Positions 15,477-23,959 of a stretch of DNA of 64,000 nucleotides are shown here, piece by piece. The translations under genes were made by a program, and so were the position numbers. Each line of letters starts with the position of its first letter. The stretch's first letter is position 1. Below the pieces are notes generated by a model, which was given only the letters and a program-made list of their open reading frames with translations, made no database searches and was not told where the DNA came from. This DNA is from DATFVJ01 sp035517695. Its GTDB lineage: Bacteria; Actinomycetota; Actinomycetes; Streptosporangiales; Streptosporangiaceae. The stretch spans positions 54,381 through 118,380 of the forward strand of contig DATIYI010000365.1 in the NCBI GenBank assembly GCA_035517695.1. The letters are read 5' to 3'.

Positions 15477-17578
15477 TCGCGCCCCGGCTGGTCATTTCCG
15501 CTCCGGCGTCCGGGTGCGGCAAGACCACGGTGGCGACGGGCCTGATGGCGGCGCTGCGCACCCGCGGCGTCGCGGTGTCCGGCCATAAGGTCGGTCCCGA
15601 CTATATCGACCCCGGCTATCACGCGCTCGCGACCGGGCGCCCGGGCAGGAACCTCGACCCGTTCCTGTGCGGCGAGGAGTTGATCGGCCCGCTGTTCGCC
15701 CACGGTGCGGCTGGCGCGGAGATCGCCGTGATCGAGGGTGTCATGGGTCTGTTCGATGGCGCCGCGGATCCGGCCATGGCCGGCCCGCACGCGGGTCCGG
15801 ATTTCGCCTCGACCGCGCACGTCGCCAGGCTGCTCGCAGCGCCCGTTGTGCTAGTCGTTGACGCGTCGGCAGTCGGCCGGTCAGTGGCTGCGTTGGTGGC
15901 CGGGTTCGCCGGTTTCGACCCGCGGGTCAGTGTGGCCGGGGTGATCTTCAACCGGGTCGGCTCTGTCCGCCATGAACGGCTGCTCAGGGAGTCCGTCGAG
16001 CCGGTCGGCATGGCGGTATTCGGCGCGATAAAGCGGACGGACGTAGCGGTCACGCCCTCCCGCCATCTCGGCCTCGTGCCGGCCGCAGAGCGGCGTGCCG
16101 CAGCCGAGCGCGCGATCGCGGCGCTCGGTGATCTGGTCGCCTCGACATGTGACCTGAGTGACCTCCAGGCGCTTGCCGCAACCGCGCCCCCGCTCGTCAC
16201 CCAGCCCTGGGACCCGCACGCTGCGGTCCACGCAGCCGCAGCACGCATTTCCGTGGCGTCCGGCCCCGGCTCGGTCTCCGATCCTGGCTCGGTCTGCGGT
16301 CCTGGCTGGGTCTGCGGTCCTGGCTCGGTCTCCGATCCTGGCTCGGTCTCCGGTCCTGGCTCGGTCTCCGGCGGTGGCTTCACGTCTAGGAGTTGCCGGT
16401 CCGAAGGTGGTTCGGTGTCCCACCGCGGCTCCCCGCCTACCCCACCGATGGCCCATCGGTGGGGCTATGACCCCATCAATGGGCCATCGCTGGGTACGTC
16501 CGGCCCGGGCTCCCCAGCCGCTCGCCCCGGCTGCTTCCCTGCGACACGCAACCGAGCGCTTGTTCGGTGGGGCAGTGGAGCCGAGCCCCTCATCGCGGTG
16601 GCTCAGGGCCCGGCGTTCACGTTCAGCTACGCCGAGCATGCGGAGCTGCTCGAGGCCGCGGGCGCGCGCATCACCTCGTTCGATCCGCTCGCCGACGACG
16701 CGCTGCCCATTGGCACCGCGGGCCTCATCATCGGCGGCGGCTTTCCCGAGATGTACGCGCCCGAGCTTTCCGGCAATGCGCCCCTTCGCCGGCAGGTGGC
16801 AGCGCTCGCCGCAGCGGGTATGCCGGTCGTCGCAGAGTGCGCGGGCCTGCTCTACTTGGCACGCAGCCTTGACGGCATGCCCATGTGCGGCGTAATTGAG
16901 GCAGACACGCATATGACGCGTCGACTCACTTTGGGGTACCGCGTCGCGGAAGCGTTGTCCGACTCGGTGTTCGCGCGTGTTGGAGATCAGGTGCGCGGAC
17001 ACGAGTTCCATCGCACGGCAGCGGCGCCTGGGTGCGGCCGCCGGCCCGCGTGGCGGCTCAACGGCGGTCGCGCCGCCGGGGGATCGGCCGTCGGTAGGGG
17101 CGCCGCCGACGGGTCGGCCGCCGACGGGTCGGCCGCGGACGGCCTGCGGTCGGAAGGCCATGTCCATGGCAACGTGCTCGCCTCATACCTGCACTTGCAC
17201 TGGGCACACACGCCCACCTTCGCCCTGCGCTTCGCAGCCGCGTGCGGTGCGCGCAGCACGGCCGCCACATCGGCGCCGATGGCCCGGGCGCCGCAGACGC
17301 GCCGTAACGCAAGCAACAGTGCCGTCGCCGAAAACGGTGCCGTCGCCGAAAACGGTGCCGCCACCGAAAACGGTGCTGCCATCGGCAATAGCGTCGCCGA
17401 CAGGAAGAGCGCCACGGCTGACAATAGCGTCACCGCCAGCTACAGTACCGCCGCCGGCAATAGCGTCACCGACAGAAACAATGTCACCGAGAGAAACAGT
17501 GTCACCGACAGAAACAGTGTCAACGTTGGCAACAGTGAAGCTTCTGGTGAAGCAGCAAGCAGCGGAGCTGCCTCGTGA
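15470..17578 (+). CDS. cobB: (Hydrogeno)cobyrinate a,c-diamide synthase with repeat inserts
   Basis: ATP/glutamine-dependent amidation of the a and c carboxylates. The N-terminal dethiobiotin-synthetase-like domain shows SAPASGCGKTTVATGL, HKVGPDYIDPGYH and VIEGVMGLFDGA. The C-terminal class I glutaminase domain shows GGGFPEMYAPEL, the nucleophile in VVAECAGLLYLA, GHEFHRT, and ASYLHLHW. At 702 aa it is ~230 residues longer than usual. An inserted Gly/Ser/Val linker (~residues 262-360) contains 18-bp repeats and a perfect DNA palindrome. A C-terminal tail after ~600 is Asn/Ser/Val/Ala-rich repeats (NSVTDRN-like). Both lie outside the catalytic folds, so activity is probably retained. Confidence 0.92.
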   Translation: MVIAPRLVISAPASGCGKTTVATGLMAALRTRGVAVSGHKVGPDYIDPGYHALATGRPGRNLDPFLCGEELIGPLFAHGAAGAEIAVIEGVMGLFDGAADPAMAGPHAGPDFASTAHVARLLAAPVVLVVDASAVGRSVAALVAGFAGFDPRVSVAGVIFNRVGSVRHERLLRESVEPVGMAVFGAIKRTDVAVTPSRHLGLVPAAERRAAAERAIAALGDLVASTCDLSDLQALAATAPPLVTQPWDPHAAVHAAAARISVASGPGSVSDPGSVCGPGWVCGPGSVSDPGSVSGPGSVSGGGFTSRSCRSEGGSVSHRGSPPTPPMAHRWGYDPINGPSLGTSGPGSPAARPGCFPATRNRALVRWGSGAEPLIAVAQGPAFTFSYAEHAELLEAAGARITSFDPLADDALPIGTAGLIIGGGFPEMYAPELSGNAPLRRQVAALAAAGMPVVAECAGLLYLARSLDGMPMCGVIEADTHMTRRLTLGYRVAEALSDSVFARVGDQVRGHEFHRTAAAPGCGRRPAWRLNGGRAAGGSAVGRGAADGSAADGSAADGLRSEGHVHGNVLASYLHLHWAHTPTFALRFAAACGARSTAATSAPMARAPQTRRNASNSAVAENGAVAENGAATENGAAIGNSVADRKSATADNSVTASYSTAAGNSVTDRNNVTERNSVTDRNSVNVGNSEASGEAASSGAAS
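16260..16380. repeat. 18-bp tandem repeats in the cobB interdomain linker
   Basis: Degenerate copies of a unit containing GGCTCGGTCTCCG-TCCT encode a (GPGSVS/GPGSVC)-type peptide. The 18-bp period keeps the reading frame. Confidence 0.85.
16440..16489. repeat. Perfect 12-1-12 palindrome plus a third related arm inside cobB
   Basis: Arms CCCCACCGATGG (16440-16451) and CCATCGGTGGGG (16453-16464) flank a single C. A further inverted copy with two mismatches lies at 16471-16489. The DNA could form alternative hairpins, within the non-conserved linker. Confidence 0.9.
17320..17545. repeat. Tandem repeats encoding the cobB C-terminal tail
   Basis: Units such as GCCGAAAACGGTGCC and ACCGACAGAAACAGTGTC recur at 18-bp spacing. 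They encode ENGAVA-like and NSVTDR-like peptides up to the stop codon. Confidence 0.85.
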
Positions 17579-18498
17579 CCACACGGCAGCTGTTTGGTGT
17601 CGGTGTGGGCCCCGGCGACCCAGAACTGGTCACGATCAAGGCGGTCCGGATACTTGCCGAAGCCGGCCTCGTGCTCGTTCCCGTCATGGCCGGCGGCGGA
17701 CCAGCCGAGCCTGGCCGCGCCGAGGCGACGGTCCGCGCCCACATTGAGCCGGCCCGAATCCGCCGGGTTCCCTTCGCCCTGAGCGACCGCGGCGGCGTCA
17801 CCCGCGGTCGCCTGGCCGCCTGGGATGCGGCCGCCCGCCAAGTGGCCGCGGCCTTTGCGGCAGGAGTCAGTACCGTCGCCTTCGCCACCATCGGCGATCC
17901 CAATATCTACTCGACGTTCAGCTATCTGGCGCAGACAGTGCGTGAGCTTGTACCCGACGTGGTCGTGCGCACCGTGCCTGGGATAACGGCGATGCAGGAT
18001 CTCGCCGCCCGATCCGGGACCGTGCTCGCCGAGGGCATCGAATCACTCGTGCTTCTTCCGCTCAGCCGGGACGCCGGCTCTGACCCTGCCACGGGCAGCG
18101 GCGCCCGCTCTGAAGGTGCCACCGCCGGCAGCGGGGGGCCTGAAAGTGCCACGGCCGGCGGCGCGGGGCCTGACGCAGCCACAGGCAGCGGCGGCGGGCC
18201 CGCGGCTGACACGCCGCTGGCCACCCTCAGAGAGGCTCTTGCCCGCCACGACACGGTCGTCGCCTATAAACTTGGCGCCGCCGCGTCCGGCGGCCGGGCA
18301 GGCTTGGATATCCCCGCGCTGCTCGCCACGCTGAAGGAGGCCGGGCGGCTCGACGAAGCGATCTACGGGGCGCGGCTCGGCCTTTTGGGCGAGGACATCA
18401 GGCCAGCTAGCGAGCTAGCGGGGACAACGGCCCTGCCGTATCTGTCCACGCTGATCGCGCCGGGACGGCGCAGCGGGGCCGGGAGCAAGCTCAGATGA
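17575..18498 (+). CDS. cobI: Precorrin-2 (cobalt-factor II) C20-methyltransferase
   Basis: SAM-dependent methylation at C20. The tetrapyrrole methylase fold shows the N-terminal GVGVGPGDPELVTIKAVRIL, TIGDPNIYSTFSYL (the SAM loop), and VPGITAMQDLAARSG. About 50 residues of Ser/Gly/Ala/Thr low complexity (SDPATGSGARSEGATAGSGG onward, ~residues 165-213) interrupt the region before TVVAYKLG. Other CobI proteins lack it. The C-terminus GLLGEDIRPASEL is family-typical. GTG 17575 overlaps the cobB stop and the end overlaps cobM (ATGA). Confidence 0.92.
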   Translation: MTTRQLFGVGVGPGDPELVTIKAVRILAEAGLVLVPVMAGGGPAEPGRAEATVRAHIEPARIRRVPFALSDRGGVTRGRLAAWDAAARQVAAAFAAGVSTVAFATIGDPNIYSTFSYLAQTVRELVPDVVVRTVPGITAMQDLAARSGTVLAEGIESLVLLPLSRDAGSDPATGSGARSEGATAGSGGPESATAGGAGPDAATGSGGGPAADTPLATLREALARHDTVVAYKLGAAASGGRAGLDIPALLATLKEAGRLDEAIYGARLGLLGEDIRPASELAGTTALPYLSTLIAPGRRSGAGSKLR

Positions 18499-19457
18499 CA
18501 GAAACGACGGATGCCATGATCGGATCGGTTACCTTCGTCGGCGCGGGCCCCGGCGCGGCCGACCTGCTCACGCTCCGCGGCGCGTCCGCGATTCGGGACG
18601 CTGACCTCGTCATCTGGGCGTCGAGCCTGGTTCACCCGGACGTTTTGCTGCACGCGCGTGCAGGCGCCGAACTGATCGACTCGGCGCGCCTGCCGATGGA
18701 GGGCGTGCTCACCTACTACGAGCGCGCCGCGCGGGAGCAGCTACGGGTCGCCCGTGTGCACTCGGGCGACCCTTCCCTATGGGGAGCCATCCAGGAACAG
18801 CTCGACCGCTGCCGGGCGCTCGGCCTGCAGACAGAAGTCATCCCCGGCGTCTCAAGCTTCACCGCCGTGGCAGCCAGGATCGGCCGCGAGCTGACCATCC
18901 CAGAGGTGGCCCAGTCGGTGATCCTTACCAGGCTCGGCGGCGGCAAGACGCCGATGCCACCAGGTGAACAGGTCGCCGCATTCGCGCGGCACGGCACCAC
19001 CATGGCCCTGTTCCTGTCGGCTGCACGATCCGGACAGCTCGAGGCTGAGCTCATGGCCGGCGGCTACGAGCCCGCTACCCCCTGTGTCATCGCGTACCAG
19101 GTCACCTGGCCAGACGAGCTGATCCTGCGATGCGGGCTCGACCAGCTTGCCGGCACCATCAGGGCACACAAGTTGTGGAAACACACACTCGTGCTTGTCG
19201 GTCCCGCGCTCGCCGCAGGCGGGACTCGTTCGCACCTCTACCACCCCGGGCATTTTCATGGGCACCGCAGGGCCGACCCGGCAGCGCGCCGGGGCCTGCG
19301 CGCCGGAGGGCCGGCGAACGACGGCGCGGTCGTCAGTTCGGCGGGGGGTGGCAGCCGCGGCGAGGGCGATGGTCCCGTTGTAGGCGGGGAGGTTACCCGC
19401 CGCGCAGGACAGGCGGGTTCGGGCGGCTGCCGCCAGGGGGGTGGCGGCGGCCAGTGA
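18495..19457 (+). CDS. cobM: Precorrin-4 C11-methyltransferase
   Basis: SAM-dependent methylation at C11. Motifs are VTFVGAGPGAADLLTLRG, SSLVHPDVL, RVHSGDPSLWGAIQEQL, and VIPGVSSFTAVAARIGRELTIPEVAQSVILTR, diagnostic of CobM/CbiF. Residues after ~255 (following HLYHPGHFH) are a Gly/Ala/Arg-rich extension without conservation, overlapping nothing on the same strand. Both ends use 4-nt stop/start overlaps with cobI and cbiD. Confidence 0.93.
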   Translation: MTETTDAMIGSVTFVGAGPGAADLLTLRGASAIRDADLVIWASSLVHPDVLLHARAGAELIDSARLPMEGVLTYYERAAREQLRVARVHSGDPSLWGAIQEQLDRCRALGLQTEVIPGVSSFTAVAARIGRELTIPEVAQSVILTRLGGGKTPMPPGEQVAAFARHGTTMALFLSAARSGQLEAELMAGGYEPATPCVIAYQVTWPDELILRCGLDQLAGTIRAHKLWKHTLVLVGPALAAGGTRSHLYHPGHFHGHRRADPAARRGLRAGGPANDGAVVSSAGGGSRGEGDGPVVGGEVTRRAGQAGSGGCRQGGGGGQ

Positions 19458-20635
19458 CCGAGCCTGCCGAGCTGCGAGAGCCGGACCTGCCACGAACAGC
19501 GAAGGTGCGGCGCAGCGGGCTGCGTACCGGCTGGACGACTGGGGCCTGCTCGGCCGCCGCCGCGAAAGCAGCGGCCACTGCCCTGGTCACACAACAGGTG
19601 CAGCGATCCGTGGAGATCGGGCTACCGTCCGGCCGCCGGGTCGGGTTCGCCGTAGCGGACTGCTGGTACGGTCCGGCGCGCGCGGAGGCAGTCGTCGTCA
19701 AGGACGCCGGTGATGACCCGGATGTCACCCATGGCGCACACCTCACCGCCACGGTGAACTGGACCGGGCAGCAAGGCGTCGAGCTCGACGGCGGGGTCGG
19801 GGTGGGCGTCGTCACCAAGCCCGGCCTCGGCTTGGAGATCGGCGGGCCCGCCATCAATCCGGTGCCAAGGCAGATGATCACGTCGGCGGTCGCGGAGGCT
19901 GCTGACCCGGCCCGGCGCGGGCTTCGCGTCGTCATCTCGGTGCCAGAAGGTGAGCGGATGGCGCGCAAGACGACCAATGCCAGGCTCGGCATCATCGGCG
20001 GAATCTCCATTCTCGGCACTACCGGCATTGTGCGCCCGTTCTCAACCGCCTCATGGCGTGCCAGCGTGGAGCAGGCGGTGGCAGTGCTCGCCGCCCAGGG
20101 CGGCGATGTGCTCGTGCTCTGCACGGGTGGCCGGACAGAAATGGGCGCGATGGCGCTGCTTTCTGGACTGCAGGAGGCGAACTTCGTCGAGGTCGGCGAC
20201 TTCACGGGAGCCGCGCTGCGGCAGGCGGCGCGGGGCGGCATCCCCGCCATCGTGTTCGCAGGGATGGCGGGGAAACTAAGCAAGCTCGCCGGCGGTGTGC
20301 TGATGACCCACTACACCCGCTCGGAGGTGCCGACGGGACTGCTAGCCGACATCACGAGCACCGCGGGCGGGACCGCCGAGCTTGTCGCCCGGGTCACGGC
20401 GGCGAACACGGCGCGGCATGCGCTCGAACTGTGGCAGGACGAGGGCCTTGCCCGTGCCGCGGGCACCGAGCTTTGCCGCCGCACGGCCGACGTGATCTCG
20501 CGGTTCTGCGCCGGGCTCGCGGACGGTTACGCCCCCCGGGTGGAAGTGATCATGTTGGACTTCACCGGCCACAACGTCATCGCCGCGGTTCCGGAGCGTG
20601 CGGCGCAGGCCGCCGGGCCGCTCGGAAGGCCATGA
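19454..20635 (+). CDS. cbiD: Cobalt-precorrin-5B C1-methyltransferase
   Basis: Methylates C1 in the early-cobalt route. The ~393-aa product carries LRTGWTTGACSAAAAKAAA near its start, the CbiD hallmark. GGPAINPVPRQMI, KTTNARLGIIGGISILGTTGIVRPFS, LCTGGRTEMGAMALL and MLDFTGHNVIAA follow. The start is GTG 19454, overlapping the cobM stop as GTGA, although the frame is open further upstream to 19130. CbiD is the anaerobic-pathway enzyme, which helps define the route used here. Confidence 0.94.
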   Translation: MTEPAELREPDLPRTAKVRRSGLRTGWTTGACSAAAAKAAATALVTQQVQRSVEIGLPSGRRVGFAVADCWYGPARAEAVVVKDAGDDPDVTHGAHLTATVNWTGQQGVELDGGVGVGVVTKPGLGLEIGGPAINPVPRQMITSAVAEAADPARRGLRVVISVPEGERMARKTTNARLGIIGGISILGTTGIVRPFSTASWRASVEQAVAVLAAQGGDVLVLCTGGRTEMGAMALLSGLQEANFVEVGDFTGAALRQAARGGIPAIVFAGMAGKLSKLAGGVLMTHYTRSEVPTGLLADITSTAGGTAELVARVTAANTARHALELWQDEGLARAAGTELCRRTADVISRFCAGLADGYAPRVEVIMLDFTGHNVIAAVPERAAQAAGPLGRP

Positions 20636-21927
20636 TCATGCGCCAAATGATCACGGTGATCGGATGTGATGGCGGGCCGCTGTCCGAGCGGGCCCGGACG
20701 GCGCTGGCCGCGGCCCGCTGCGTGGCCGGCTCGGACAGACAGCTAGCCGGCATCGCGCTGCCGGACGCGGATCGCATCACGATCGGCGGGGCGGAAGGCG
20801 CAATCACCAGCAGCGCGCCCATCACCAGCAGCGCCCCCATCACCGGTGGCGCCGCCAGCGCCACCCCCGCAACCACCAGCGCCGCTTCGTCCGCGTTCGA
20901 AACCGCCCTCGCCGCCATCCTTTCTCACCCAGGGCCGGTAGCCGTGCTTGCGTCGGGCGATCCCGGCTTCTTCGGTATCGTGCGCGCGCTGGCCGCGCGC
21001 GGCGCCGCGCCCGCGGTCATCCCTGCGATCTCCTCGGTGGCGCTCGCGTTCGCCAGGCTCGGCCTGCCCTGGGATGACGCGCTGGTGCTCTCCGCGCATG
21101 GCCGCGACGCCACGCCCGTCCTTGCCGCTGCGCTTGGCTGCGGCAAGGCCGCGATTTTGACCGCTCCCGGGCCCGCGGCCGGCCCGCACCGGTTTATCCC
21201 CGCGCTGCTCGCCGCGGGCCGGTCGGTGCACGTCGCCGAGCGCCTCGGCGCCCCGGACGAGCGGTTCAGCACGGTTGCCGCGGGGCCACTGCCCGAGTTC
21301 GCGGATCCCAACATTGTGATCGCGCTCGACGGTCCGACCGGGGGGCGGCGCTGGATGGCGGGTCACCAGGGGGCGCCCGCCGGCTGGGCCCTGCCGACCG
21401 ATGCCTTCGCCCACCGCGACTCGATGATCACGAAGGAAGAGGTCCGCGCGCTTGTCCTCGCCAGGCTGGGGCCTGGTCCAGGCCGCACGATCTGGGACAT
21501 CGGCTCCGGCTCGGGCTCGGTAGCGATCGAATGCGCGCGGTTCGGCGCGCATTCGATCGCCATCGAAGCCGACCCCGCGCAATGCGAGCGGATCCGCGCC
21601 AACGCCGTCGCCCACGGCGTTCGCGTCCAGATGTGCGAGGGCTCCGCGCCCGAGGCATTCGCGGGCCTGATTCACGCTGACGCGGTCTTCGTCGGCGGTG
21701 GCGGGGACGCGGTGCTCGCGGCCGCGGCGGCGGCCCGTCCGGCCAGGGTCGTGGTCGCGCTCGCGTCGGTGGACCGGGTACGCCGCGTGCGGGACCTGCT
21801 GGCCGGCCATGGATACCTGGTGGACGGAACGGCGCTGCAGGCGTCCAGGCTCGCCGCGCTGCCCGGCGGTTCCATCCGCCTTGCCGCGGTGAACCCGGTG
21901 TTCGTGCTCTGGGGGAACCTGCCGTGA
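20632..21927 (+). CDS. cobL: Precorrin-6Y C5,15-methyltransferase (CbiE-CbiT fusion)
   Basis: Bifunctional methylation at C5 and C15 with decarboxylation of the C12 acetate. The CbiE half (MITVIGCDGG, VAVLASGDPGFFGIVRAL, PAISSVALAFARLGLPWDDALVLSAHGR) is followed by the CbiT half with a class I SAM site: IWDIGSGSGSVAIECARFG, then VFVGGGGDAVLA. A short insert near residues 57-80 is made of ITSSAP repeats from an 18-bp DNA unit (~20800-20850). ATG 20632 overlaps the cbiD stop. An ATG at 20638 is an alternative. Confidence 0.93.
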   Translation: MIMRQMITVIGCDGGPLSERARTALAAARCVAGSDRQLAGIALPDADRITIGGAEGAITSSAPITSSAPITGGAASATPATTSAASSAFETALAAILSHPGPVAVLASGDPGFFGIVRALAARGAAPAVIPAISSVALAFARLGLPWDDALVLSAHGRDATPVLAAALGCGKAAILTAPGPAAGPHRFIPALLAAGRSVHVAERLGAPDERFSTVAAGPLPEFADPNIVIALDGPTGGRRWMAGHQGAPAGWALPTDAFAHRDSMITKEEVRALVLARLGPGPGRTIWDIGSGSGSVAIECARFGAHSIAIEADPAQCERIRANAVAHGVRVQMCEGSAPEAFAGLIHADAVFVGGGGDAVLAAAAAARPARVVVALASVDRVRRVRDLLAGHGYLVDGTALQASRLAALPGGSIRLAAVNPVFVLWGNLP

Positions 21928-23639
21928 TCGGCTTGATCGCGGTCACCGCGGCAGGCCGCGCCGCGGCGTCCAGGCTCGCCGTTGCCTGGCCGGCTCCGGC
22001 TACCCGAAACTATCCAGGCCCTGCGGCGCAAGCGGTTCAGCGCGCCTTCTGCGAATGCGACCAGATCGTCTGCTTTCTCGCGGTCGGTGCCACTGTCCGG
22101 CTGATCGCGCCGCTGCTCACGTCGAAAGCCACCGATCCCGGCGTGGTATGCGTGGATGAGTCGCTCACGTTCGCGGTTCCTGTCGCAGGGGCACACGAGG
22201 GCGGCGGCAACATCCTCGCCAACGGGGTCGCGGGCGTGCTCGGCGCGACGGCCGTGATCACGACCGCCAGCGATGCTGTGGGCATTCCTGCGCTTGACGA
22301 ATTCGGCGCGGGACTTGGCCTGCGCGTCGATCCGGGCAGCAGGCTCGCCGAGGTGGGCGCCGCGGTCCTGTCCGGCCGGCGCGTCACGCTCAGCACGGAT
22401 CAGGCCTGGCCGGTTCCCGCGCTGCCGCAGAACGTTACGGCGACCGCGGGCCCCGAGCCAGGCGTGCCAGCGATTGTGATCACCGATCGCGTCACCAGCG
22501 CCGGGCCGGGACAGGTCATTTACCGGCCGCCATCGCTCATCCTTGGCGCCGGCGCGAGCCGCGGCGTGACCGCCGCCGAGATGGGTGACCTGATGGACGA
22601 GGCGCTCGCGGAGGCCGGCTTGTCGGCAGGCTCGGTCCGACAGGTAGCCACCATCGACCTGAAGGAGGACGAGCAGGGCCTGCTTGCGGCGGCGCGCGAG
22701 CGCGGCTGGGAGGTGACCGGGTTCGCCTCGGCCGAACTTGCGGTCGTCGTGGTCCCTAACCCCAGCGAGGCGGTGCGCGCGGCGACGGGCACGCCAAGCG
22801 TCGCCGAGGCCGCCGCACTTCTCGCGGCAGGCCGTGGCGCGGTGCTCGCGGCACCGAAGCGCAAGAGCGCCCGCGCCACCGTGGCAATTGCCAGGCGCGC
22901 GGCACGCGGCAGGCTCGCGCTCGTCGGCATCGGCCCGGGCGCACGCGACCTGATCACGCCGCGCAGCGTGGCCGAACTGCGCCGGGCGAGCGTGGTGGTC
23001 GGCCTGCACCAGTACGTTGACCAGATCCGCGATCTGCTGCGGCCAGGCACGCACGTTCTTGCTAGTGAGCTCGGAGCGGAGGAGGAACGGGCCGCCGCGG
23101 CCGTGGACCAGGCACGGGCGGGCCGCGCAGTCGCCCTGATCGGCTCGGGTGACGCGGGAATCTATGCCATGGCAAGCCCGGCGCTCGAGTCCGCAGATGG
23201 GTCGATCGACGTCGTGGGCGCGCCCGGAGTTACCGCGGCGCTAGCCGCGGCCGCAGTGCTGGGGGCGCCATTGGGACATGATCATGCCGCGATTTCCCTT
23301 TCCGACCTGCATACGCCGTGGGAGGTGATCGAGCGGAGGATCAGCGCCGCCGCGGCAGGCGACTTTGTCATCTGCTTCTACAACCCCCGCAGCAGGACTC
23401 GCGGCGGCCACCTGGCGAAGGCGCTCGCTCTGGTCGCCGCACACCGCCCGCCACAAACGCCGGTGGGCATGGCGGCGGACGCGTCCCGGCCGGGCCAGCG
23501 GGTCATGTTGAGCACCCTTGCGGGCTTCGATCCCGCACAGGCGGACATGCGCACGCTCGTGGTTGTCGGCTCGTCGGCGACGCGGATTGTGGCCGGCCGG
23601 ATGGTGACACCGCGTGGCTACGTGTGGAGGGAAGGATGA
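21924..23639 (+). CDS. cobJ: CbiG-CobJ fusion: cobalt-precorrin-5A hydrolase / precorrin-3B C17-methyltransferase
   Basis: The N-terminal ~330 residues are CbiG-like: VCFLAVGATVRLIAPLL, DPGVVCVDESLTFAVPVAGAHEGGGN (usual core GGHxGGAN), LILGAGASRGVTAAEM. The rest is CobJ/CbiH: LALVGIGPGARDLITPRSVAEL, ALIGSGDAGIYAMASPALE, GVTAALAAAAVLGAPLGHDHAAISLSDLHTPWEVIERR and DFVICFYNPRSRTR. The fusion couples C17 methylation and ring contraction with removal of the extruded C20 fragment. This architecture is known in actinobacteria. The start overlaps cobL and the end overlaps the ferredoxin gene. Confidence 0.93.
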   Translation: MIGLIAVTAAGRAAASRLAVAWPAPATRNYPGPAAQAVQRAFCECDQIVCFLAVGATVRLIAPLLTSKATDPGVVCVDESLTFAVPVAGAHEGGGNILANGVAGVLGATAVITTASDAVGIPALDEFGAGLGLRVDPGSRLAEVGAAVLSGRRVTLSTDQAWPVPALPQNVTATAGPEPGVPAIVITDRVTSAGPGQVIYRPPSLILGAGASRGVTAAEMGDLMDEALAEAGLSAGSVRQVATIDLKEDEQGLLAAARERGWEVTGFASAELAVVVVPNPSEAVRAATGTPSVAEAAALLAAGRGAVLAAPKRKSARATVAIARRAARGRLALVGIGPGARDLITPRSVAELRRASVVVGLHQYVDQIRDLLRPGTHVLASELGAEEERAAAAVDQARAGRAVALIGSGDAGIYAMASPALESADGSIDVVGAPGVTAALAAAAVLGAPLGHDHAAISLSDLHTPWEVIERRISAAAAGDFVICFYNPRSRTRGGHLAKALALVAAHRPPQTPVGMAADASRPGQRVMLSTLAGFDPAQADMRTLVVVGSSATRIVAGRMVTPRGYVWREG

Positions 23640-23959
23640 TCGCCGTTACTCTGGCCTGCCAGGGGTGTGGCGCATGCCTGCTGACCTGCCCGGAACGGGC
23701 TATCCGTCCGGTACGCGACGCGATTCCGGGCGCTGGGCCGCTTGCGGTGCTCGAAACACGCTGCACCGGTTGCGGTGAGTGCGTGGAGATCTGCCCGGCC
23801 GACGCGATTGAATTCACCGCGGCGGGGGACTGGCCAGCGGCCCGGCGCCGGACCGCAGCCGGGCGCCGGACCGGGCGCCTGGGCGCGGCGGGTTGCCGGC
23901 CGGGGGCCGGTTGCGAGGCGGACGAGATAACAGGGGTAACGGAGGGGGAGACAGCGTGA
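23636..23959 (+). CDS. Two-cluster [4Fe-4S] ferredoxin-like protein in the cobalamin operon
   Basis: A 107-aa protein with two classical motifs, CQGCGACLLTCPE at residues ~8-20 and CTGCGECVEICPAD at ~43-56, predicting two low-potential [4Fe-4S] clusters. A basic Arg/Ala/Gly-rich C-terminal tail follows. It is translationally coupled to both neighbours (cobJ upstream, cobH downstream; GGAGGGGGAG precedes cobH). It likely donates electrons to a step of corrin synthesis, for example Co(II) to Co(I) reduction for CobO or a reductase. This is inferred only from context. Confidence 0.88.
   Translation: MIAVTLACQGCGACLLTCPERAIRPVRDAIPGAGPLAVLETRCTGCGECVEICPADAIEFTAAGDWPAARRRTAAGRRTGRLGAAGCRPGAGCEADEITGVTEGETA

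Noticed and set aside
15881..17167. Minus-strand frame opposite cobB
   Set aside because: Arg-rich with no domain; cobB motifs on the plus strand are unambiguous.
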